Made by a program: the position numbers and the translations under genes. Under the pieces are notes generated by a model. That model was not told the origin of the DNA and searched no databases. It saw only the letters and a program-made list of their open reading frames with translations. A stretch of DNA of 12,683 nucleotides, taken from positions 1-12,683 of the forward strand of contig JAQGMD010000207.1 in assembly GCA_028292565.1 (NCBI GenBank). The letters are read 5' to 3'. The stretch is from Burkholderia sp. Lineage in GTDB: Bacteria; Pseudomonadota; Gammaproteobacteria; Burkholderiales; Burkholderiaceae. This document shows positions 8,701-12,683 of this stretch, in pieces; the stretch's first letter is position 1; the number at the start of each line of letters is the position of its first letter.

Positions 8701-9851
8701 TGTTCCGCTGCGTGCAGCTTGCCTTCGGCCGTAAGCACGTCATGCCGGAGCGCTTCGGCATTGCGTTCTGTCTCTTCCAAACGGCGCGCATCGCGCATCA
8801 CCGGATCGGCATTCAATTCCTCGAGCACCGCGCGATCCCGCAGCAAAGAAGTTTCGAGCTCATGCACACGCTCCCGATGCTGGCGCTCGTTGAACTGGGC
8901 CGCCCCCAGCGCTTCCCTGGCATCGTGAAGTTCGCGACTGGCGTTGTCGAAACCGGTCTGCGCCGTACGCAGGACGCGTGCCTGGCGCCGCGCATTGATA
9001 CTCGCGTAGGCGCGGTAACGCCGGTTGAATTGCCCGATCGCCTTGCCCAGCGCGTTTAATTCGGCAAGCTGGTCGCGATACTCCTCGAGTTGATTCATCG
9101 CCTCGGCAACGTCGCTCAGCAGGTCGGCAGGCAGCGGCGGCAGCGCCTCGGTCAGCGCATCGGATAAATTGTCCTCGTTTGGCCGCTTGGAAAGTTGCGG
9201 CTGGCGCAGCTGGATCAGCGTATCCATCAGCGCCCCGTAACGCACCTCACCGAGATGGAACAATCGCTCGTCCACCGCGCGGCGATAAGCGGCGGCAGTA
9301 TCGAACACCTGCCCCGCGCCGCCGAGTGCTTCGTTTAACCGGTCCCGGGTCAGTACAGTCCGCTGCGGGTTCATCAGCCAGAAATCCTGGCCGTGGCGTC
9401 GGTTCTCGACAAGGAAAAACCAGCTGTCGACACTGGCGCGTGCCGCTACCGCCGATAACCCGCAGCCCAGCGTCAGATATTCAGCAACGCCGTTATCGGC
9501 GATGCGCCCGAACTCGATCCATGTGTAGCCGATGCGGCGCTCGTGCCGACCCAACAAGAGGTTCCACGCCATCTTCTTCCCTGCATCGCCGTCCGGCTCG
9601 ACCCGCGAGGACTTTAGTTGTGCATCGAACAGGAACGGCAACGTCAGTGACAGCACCTTGGATTTGCCGGTGCCGTTATTGCCGCGCAATAGCAGGTGGC
9701 CATCGCGGAACCAGAACTCCTCGCTGTCGTAGTGGAACAGTTCGATCAGGCCAGTGCGCAACGGCTGCCAGCGCCGCTGGCCGGGCTCGGGCAGCGACGG
9801 TTGCGCCGGATGCGGCAACTGCAGGGGGAGATCTGGTTGCGGTTCAGTCAT
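5706..9851 (-). CDS. jetC: JetC, SMC-like ATPase of Wadjet type II (TIGR02680-type)
   Basis: A 1381-residue protein with split ABC ATPase heads around a long coiled coil. The N-terminal head has a Walker A GNNGTGKS (57-64, K63/S64) and a conserved RVEPDGDAGKKMAWNLL segment (83-99). Coiled-coil arms, rich in Arg/Glu/Ala/Gln, run about 255-605 and from about 755 to beyond 1100. A globular hinge-like region lies at about 608-755 (PFWQLIEFRERVG to AAEYIGFSARQAARQ). The C-terminal head has the signature-like SSGERAL (1263-1269), Walker B LVLLDEAFAGID (1294-1305, D1298/E1299) and MTSEREW (1325-1331). Both heads look intact. Family knowledge: JetC is the Wadjet motor related to MukB/MksB, which extrudes DNA loops with JetA and JetB. 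The start ATG 9851 gives the expected short leader before RPLRTGL-like sequence (WQPLRTGLIELF). No Shine-Dalgarno sits at the usual distance, and the start overlaps the end of the small upstream ORF. Confidence 0.95.
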   Translation of the reverse strand: MTEPQPDLPLQLPHPAQPSLPEPGQRRWQPLRTGLIELFHYDSEEFWFRDGHLLLRGNNGTGKSKVLSLTLPFLFDAQLKSSRVEPDGDAGKKMAWNLLLGRHERRIGYTWIEFGRIADNGVAEYLTLGCGLSAVAARASVDSWFFLVENRRHGQDFWLMNPQRTVLTRDRLNEALGGAGQVFDTAAAYRRAVDERLFHLGEVRYGALMDTLIQLRQPQLSKRPNEDNLSDALTEALPPLPADLLSDVAEAMNQLEEYRDQLAELNALGKAIGQFNRRYRAYASINARRQARVLRTAQTGFDNASRELHDAREALGAAQFNERQHRERVHELETSLLRDRAVLEELNADPVMRDARRLEETERNAEALRHDVLTAEGKLHAAEQRLLRETDLARESAQRSQSAQQTLAATLAQIAQPTRDAGIADDFKQASSLFDEPHRLAHAGDDEVTATQHTLRDLVIRRRGHLAQLQRRRRELEVAEHDRGHQQRQRDERADELEDATARAAEAEAGIRLRGTQTVESWQRHIAALRQLQLTDADAVLDALADWVVTLDGDNPARVALQRAQQHASERLADHEAQLRQRQLALQAERDALQSERERLELGQDKVPPTPYQRDAGARAGRPGAPFWQLIEFRERVGEEQRAGLEAAIEAAGLLDAWVAPDGALISADTSDTLLVARAAQPASLAYWLAPADGATVSTEIITRLLGSIACAESDVESAEAWVSPSGRFRLGPAQGAWSKPAAEYIGFSARQAARQRRLLEVAAEIETLDRQLDDIHQRQDEVTRRKQQAADEWRQAPNDDALRSAHIEAAGMEIQRRAAADKLAQADARLVAAERRWRDAREILARDAEDLRLPATSEALEQVERALTVFDRLLQALMLDAQNLRFLLPEAERQRGRAADAGAEAKACREHLSDRRVAEAEMGARLELLRESVGAKVEELKQRLAATREAVFDVERRLKTENALLREAGEERARNEQRKENCARVLEERSSAREAAITSLQKFAMTGLLSVAVAGLEQPDTSTSWTIESALTLARRTEQSLADVKAEDADWTRIQSEISRDLTELQRALTALGHQAQADTTDYGLIVTIVYQNRAERPDLIEARIDDEVAQRRELLTSREREVLENHLQAEVASAVQRLLQESQRRVGAINAELEKHPTSTGAKFRLVWQPLSEGSEGAPVGLEAARERLLKTSSDAWSEKDRRVVGEMLQNRILAERARADDDGGSLLDMLARALDYRRWHRFRVQRWQDRSWNPLSGPASSGERALGLTVPLFAAVSSFYSHGEFHFAPRLVLLDEAFAGIDDEARAHCMALIREFDLDFVMTSEREWGCYAALPGVSICQLQRKEGIDAVYVSRWTWDGAVRRAEADGARRFPPLAA

Positions 9852-9996
9852 TTTTATTTTTTCGTATTGTCCCGGAGGCCCGCTTCGACCAGCCTGCGTG
9901 TGAGTGCCGGACGCGTTCCGTGGTGCGCTCGTCCATCTCGCCGCCAGTCAATGGCCGGTCGATTGTCCTGAATTCGTGGTACTGATATTCACTCAT
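9844..9996 (-). pseudogene. 50-codon remnant of a larger gene between jetB and jetC, both ends kept and middle deleted
   Basis: The frame from ATG 9996 (ATGA overlap with the jetB stop) encodes 50 residues. The first 20 or so (MSEYQYHEFRTIDRPLTGGE) match, from memory, the N-terminus of a widespread family of large uncharacterised bacterial proteins (MSEYQYYEF.AIDRPLT type, several hundred residues). The rest in this frame is unlike that family. In another frame (offset +2) the same DNA reads RAHHGTRPALTRRLVEAGL and stops at TAA 9856-9854. That resembles, again from memory, the C-terminal end of the same family (RxRHxxRPALxxRLxxAGL). The simplest reading is an internal deletion near 9920-9935 that joined the ends out of frame. 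The ORF keeps AGGAG eight bases before its ATG, and its TGA (9846-9844) overlaps the jetC start. It may survive as a leader ORF for jetC. An alternative is a genuine small protein. Confidence 0.6.
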
Positions 9997-11216
9997 GCCT
10001 GCAACTCCTGCTCTTTCAAGCGAGGCGCACCCAGCGCGAACCGTGTCACCGCGGGCAACGGCTCTACGGCGCCGTCGCGCCATTCGATAAGGCGCAGCAT
10101 GACCAGCCGGCCAAGCGCATCGCGTGCAAGTTCAGTCTCGGCACCCGGCTCGCGCGCCGCTTTGCGCCAGTAGCGGCCGTATTCGACAGTCGCCTGCTGT
10201 ATGAACGCGGCGACTTCCGATTGAGCGATCCAACGGCCAGGCTCTTTCCTGCGGTTAACAGCGAGGAACTCTGCTACAAGAAGGGTGATATGCGAAGCGG
10301 TGCCTTCGGCAGGCAACGCGATGTCGGTCAATTCGCCGGCTTCATCGACCAGCGCCACGCCTTCGGCACGCTGCTCCGGCACCAGGCCACAGGCCTCGCA
10401 TATGCGCGCTGCGAGAGGACCGCGCTGGTTCTGGAAATAAGCACGCGGGCTATGATCGCCCCTGTCATCGAGATCATCGAAATAAACCACCGGGTCGTCG
10501 AGCAGGCGCCGCGCCAGATGGTGGCGTATTGCGGTACGCCGGCCCTCATCGCTATCGGGCACATATTCATCGACCAGCGCAGCCAGGCGCGCGTCAATAT
10601 CGGCGGGCGCGCTGTCTGCGGGCCAGGTTGAAGGACCGCGGGTTGCCGCCGTCAGCCCTGCCAGCACGCGCCGTTGCACATCGTAAAGCGCGTCGCCTGA
10701 GCGGGCGACGAAGGCGTCCTCATCGCCGGCGACGCGGCGCAGTACACCGAGCGCGAGGAGATAACGGCAAACGGCGACCAGTTCGCGCCGTTCATGCTGT
10801 GCTTCCAGCGTGAACACAAAACCGCGCTCGGCCAATTCCGGTTCTGCCGCAAGAAGCAGCAAGCGCTCGCCGAGCGTGCGCAGCGTGATCTGCGGGTCAG
10901 CGCGTTCGAGCGCGGCACAGGCCAGGCAAAACAATACGTAGCGCCGGGCATCGAAGTCGGGGGCGCCGCGTGTAGCATCGCGCAAATCGGCCGGCCGCTT
11001 ATAGAGACGGGCGCAGTCACGTTCTACATGAAGTATCCACCCGGTGTGATGGGCAAACCAGTCGCGCAGTTCCTCGGCATAGCGGCGGACCGCGGCGAAT
11101 TCCGGATGCGTTACTGTCATCAAGGGCTGCATCAGCACTGCACGCAAAGCATCCCGGCGCTCCTGGTCACGATGTTTGACGAGCACGCTGTTGAGGTCAC
11201 GGGCGTCATTCATCAT
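9993..11216 (-). CDS. jetB: JetB, Wadjet type II subunit (DUF2398, TIGR02678-type)
   Basis: A 407-residue protein (406 from the second ATG). The DUF2398 pattern is clear: RRDALRAVLMQPLMT (20-34), the block RRYAEELRDWFAHHTGW (44-60), then VERDCARLYKRP (64-75), RRYVLFCLACAALERADPQ (91-109) and ITLRTLGERLLLL. The C-terminal part (about 330-400) has a winged-helix-like look. Family knowledge: by analogy with MukE/MksE this is the KITE-like accessory subunit that joins the kleisin-like JetA and the JetC heads; for type II this assignment is inferred. The start region is ATGATG: the first ATG (11216) overlaps the jetA stop as ATGA, but GGAGG (11222-11218) is only one base away from it. The second ATG (11213) has four bases of spacing and may be the used start. 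Confidence 0.93.
   Translation of the reverse strand: MMNDARDLNSVLVKHRDQERRDALRAVLMQPLMTVTHPEFAAVRRYAEELRDWFAHHTGWILHVERDCARLYKRPADLRDATRGAPDFDARRYVLFCLACAALERADPQITLRTLGERLLLLAAEPELAERGFVFTLEAQHERRELVAVCRYLLALGVLRRVAGDEDAFVARSGDALYDVQRRVLAGLTAATRGPSTWPADSAPADIDARLAALVDEYVPDSDEGRRTAIRHHLARRLLDDPVVYFDDLDDRGDHSPRAYFQNQRGPLAARICEACGLVPEQRAEGVALVDEAGELTDIALPAEGTASHITLLVAEFLAVNRRKEPGRWIAQSEVAAFIQQATVEYGRYWRKAAREPGAETELARDALGRLVMLRLIEWRDGAVEPLPAVTRFALGAPRLKEQELQA
10005..10009 (-). promoter_or_regulatory. Shine-Dalgarno site of the jetB-jetC small ORF
   Basis: AGGAG at 10009-10005 on the minus strand, inside the last jetB codons, lies eight bases before ATG 9996. It is the only good ribosome binding site I see serving the jetC end of the operon, because jetC itself has none at normal spacing. 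Confidence 0.6.
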
Positions 11217-12683
11217 GCCTCCAGCGTCGGTGTGATCGTGATCAGGTGATCGCGCCCGGCGAACACGCCGAGTTCAGTGTGGATCGCGGCACGGGAATCA
11301 ACCGCCAGCGGCTCGAGTCGGATTTGTAACGACCCGTCTGCTGTTTGCCGCGTGACGGACTGGTTCGGCGATGTTTGCGCGGCAAGGGCTTCGCCCAATA
11401 ACGACAGGAATAATCGGAACGCATGGGCGTCGAGCCGCGTCAGTTCCGACAACCTGGTTGCCGTACCCGTCGCGAGCAACGCGCGGGCCGCTTCAACCTG
11501 GGCGCGCTCTTCGCCGATTTGCCGCGCCAGCAATGCGCGCGCATCCTGGCGATCCTTGACGCGGGGCGCCGGACCGCGCGGTGCAACTTCGCCTCGTTCG
11601 CGCAAACGTGGATGAATCGCAATCGCCGGCGCATCGGCCCATGGGGTCGACGCGGGTACCTCTTCGCCACCCGGCAACAGACTCAGATGGCGCGCCGGGT
11701 TTAATGCGAACGCGGCGCGCCACAGACGGTGCGCATCGGAGTTGCTTCCGGTTTCAGCGAACCAGCGCGCGAGCACCCGAAAATCGGCTGAACGGTCGCT
11801 GCGTCCGCTGCGCCTCTCGTTCAGGGCAGCCACTGCGGCGAGCAATTGCGGAATCGCGGCGCGCGCCTTGGAGCGCAGTAACTCGGATTGAGCCTGGCCA
11901 TGGTCATCGCTGATGAACCAGCGAGATAAGCCGCGCCAGCGTTCGCGCCAGACATGCAAACGCTGTTGCAGCGCATCCGCCTGCTCGTGAATGTCACCTG
12001 GTGCGGCGTCGCGCGTGTCGCGATTGGCCACCTGCCACAACAGCGGCTCAATTCGCGGAGCAAGCTCCGTAATACGCATCGCGATGGCGCCGGAACGGCT
12101 CACCAGGTCGCCGATAAAGCGCTCGAGATAGTCGATCAGCCTCTGCTTGTAAGCCAGCACTGCCTGTACGTCGGCCTGCTGCAGTTCGATCGTGCGCGCC
12201 ACGCCTGCCATAAATGCTTGGGCGTTATCGGCCAATCCCTCGAACACGCGTACCAGGTCGCGCAGCACTTCATGCACCTTGGCGGCGTCGGGCACCGTCT
12301 CCGCGGCCAGGGCCTGCAATGCTTCGAGCCGGGTGGAGATATCTTCGAGCGCCACAGTCTGCAGTTCCGCCCGTCTTTTCAGGGCTTGCGCAAACGTGGT
12401 CAGGGCCGATTCCACCGCTTCGCCACCGACGGACAACCGGTACAGGAAGCGGGCACGGTAAAAGTCTTCGATGCTGGATACGCGAGCAGTATCGGGCTGG
12501 GACTCAAGGTTGCCCCATTCGCCCAACTGCGTCAGCGCCAGCTGTATCTCTTCCAGCGGAGGTGCCGCGCCCTGCCAGTCCGCTTCGACCTGCACTTCGT
12601 CAGGACGCAGGTGCAAGCGAAACTGCCGTTTCGCCGCGGCGAACGCGTCCATGATCGTGCGATACAGCTGCGCCTTGTCCGCG
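11213..12683 (-). CDS. jetA: JetA, Wadjet type II subunit (DUF2397, TIGR02677-type), N-terminus cut by the window edge
   Basis: At least 489 residues are visible. The first in-window ATG is at 12652, but the frame is open from there to the edge, and the upstream residues ADKAQLYRTI run straight into MDAFAAAKRQFRLHLRPDEV. That whole block is the conserved DUF2397 start (LYRxIM.xFxxAKxxxxxHLRPxEV), so the true start lies beyond the window, probably by few residues. Further family features are a long helical middle (about 100-290), SADFRVLARWFAETGSNSDAH with LWRAAFALNPARHL, and a C-terminal region of RVKDRQDARALLA and LTRLDAHAFRLFLSLLGEAL. Family knowledge: Wadjet JetA is the kleisin-like (MukF/MksF-like) bridge of the SMC motor. 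The stop TGA overlaps the jetB ATG by four bases. The operon promoter is not in this window. Confidence 0.92.
   Translation of the reverse strand, partial: ADKAQLYRTIMDAFAAAKRQFRLHLRPDEVQVEADWQGAAPPLEEIQLALTQLGEWGNLESQPDTARVSSIEDFYRARFLYRLSVGGEAVESALTTFAQALKRRAELQTVALEDISTRLEALQALAAETVPDAAKVHEVLRDLVRVFEGLADNAQAFMAGVARTIELQQADVQAVLAYKQRLIDYLERFIGDLVSRSGAIAMRITELAPRIEPLLWQVANRDTRDAAPGDIHEQADALQQRLHVWRERWRGLSRWFISDDHGQAQSELLRSKARAAIPQLLAAVAALNERRSGRSDRSADFRVLARWFAETGSNSDAHRLWRAAFALNPARHLSLLPGGEEVPASTPWADAPAIAIHPRLRERGEVAPRGPAPRVKDRQDARALLARQIGEERAQVEAARALLATGTATRLSELTRLDAHAFRLFLSLLGEALAAQTSPNQSVTRQTADGSLQIRLEPLAVDSRAAIHTELGVFAGRDHLITITPTLEA

Noticed and set aside
9852..9862. A-rich run before jetC as a programmed frameshift site joining the small ORF to JetC
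   Set aside because: A -1 shift meets TAA at once (9856-9854), and joining to jetC would need +1; JetC has a normal N-terminus from its own ATG.
9179..9985. A 268-codon plus-strand open frame opposite the 5' part of jetC
   Set aside because: Arg/Ser/Pro-rich translation with no recognisable domain, typical of the antisense of GC-rich coding DNA; the opposite strand encodes the clear JetC N-terminal head.
9844..10083. A longer 79-codon version of the small ORF starting at 10083 inside jetB
   Set aside because: The added residues are Arg-rich antiframe sequence within jetB; the family-like N-terminus and the ribosome binding site point to ATG 9996.
1..12683. tRNA, rRNA, CRISPR array, IS element or attachment site
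   Set aside because: I saw no tRNA-like cloverleaf, repeat array, transposase or flanking direct repeats; mobility of the Wadjet operon is not shown by this window.

Overview
The window reads as a betaproteobacterial (Burkholderiales-like) chromosome fragment. Every gene I can support lies on the minus strand, so transcription runs from high to low coordinates. The lineage is inferred from the GC-rich coding sequence and the order ubiE - Tim44-like gene - ubiJ - ubiB. That order is the ubiE-ubiJ-ubiB ubiquinone cluster known from Proteobacteria with an extra Tim44-domain gene in it. The genus cannot be fixed from this window.

Right part (12683 to 4510): a type II Wadjet anti-plasmid system in the canonical order jetA (DUF2397) - jetB (DUF2398) - jetC (SMC-like ATPase, TIGR02680-type) - jetD (DUF3323/DUF2399, Toprim nuclease). 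The genes are tightly coupled: jetA/jetB and jetC/jetD each share an ATGA stop-start overlap. jetA runs off the right edge, because its reading frame stays open and family-like upstream of the first ATG. Between jetB and jetC lies a 50-codon ORF that looks like the two ends of a much larger, unrelated gene, joined out of frame by an internal deletion. It carries the best ribosome binding site near jetC and overlaps the jetC start, so it may now act as a leader ORF for the ATPase gene.

Left part (4451 to 1): housekeeping genes. A 58-base gap after jetD holds a perfect -10 hexamer that probably starts ubiE. ubiE (C-methyltransferase of ubiquinone/menaquinone synthesis) is followed after 8 bases by a secreted or membrane Tim44-domain protein. 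A strong intrinsic terminator then sits directly in front of the ubiJ start codon. ubiJ (SCP2-type lipid-binding accessory factor) and ubiB (ABC1/ADCK atypical kinase) follow. The window ends inside a TPMT-like SAM methyltransferase that starts 20 bases after ubiB.

How the genes work together: UbiE, UbiJ and UbiB all serve ubiquinone synthesis. JetA-JetB-JetC should form an SMC-type DNA-loop-extruding complex that senses small circular DNA, and JetD should cleave it. No tRNA, rRNA, IS element, CRISPR array or attachment site was seen. No stretch longer than 155 bases lacks a gene.
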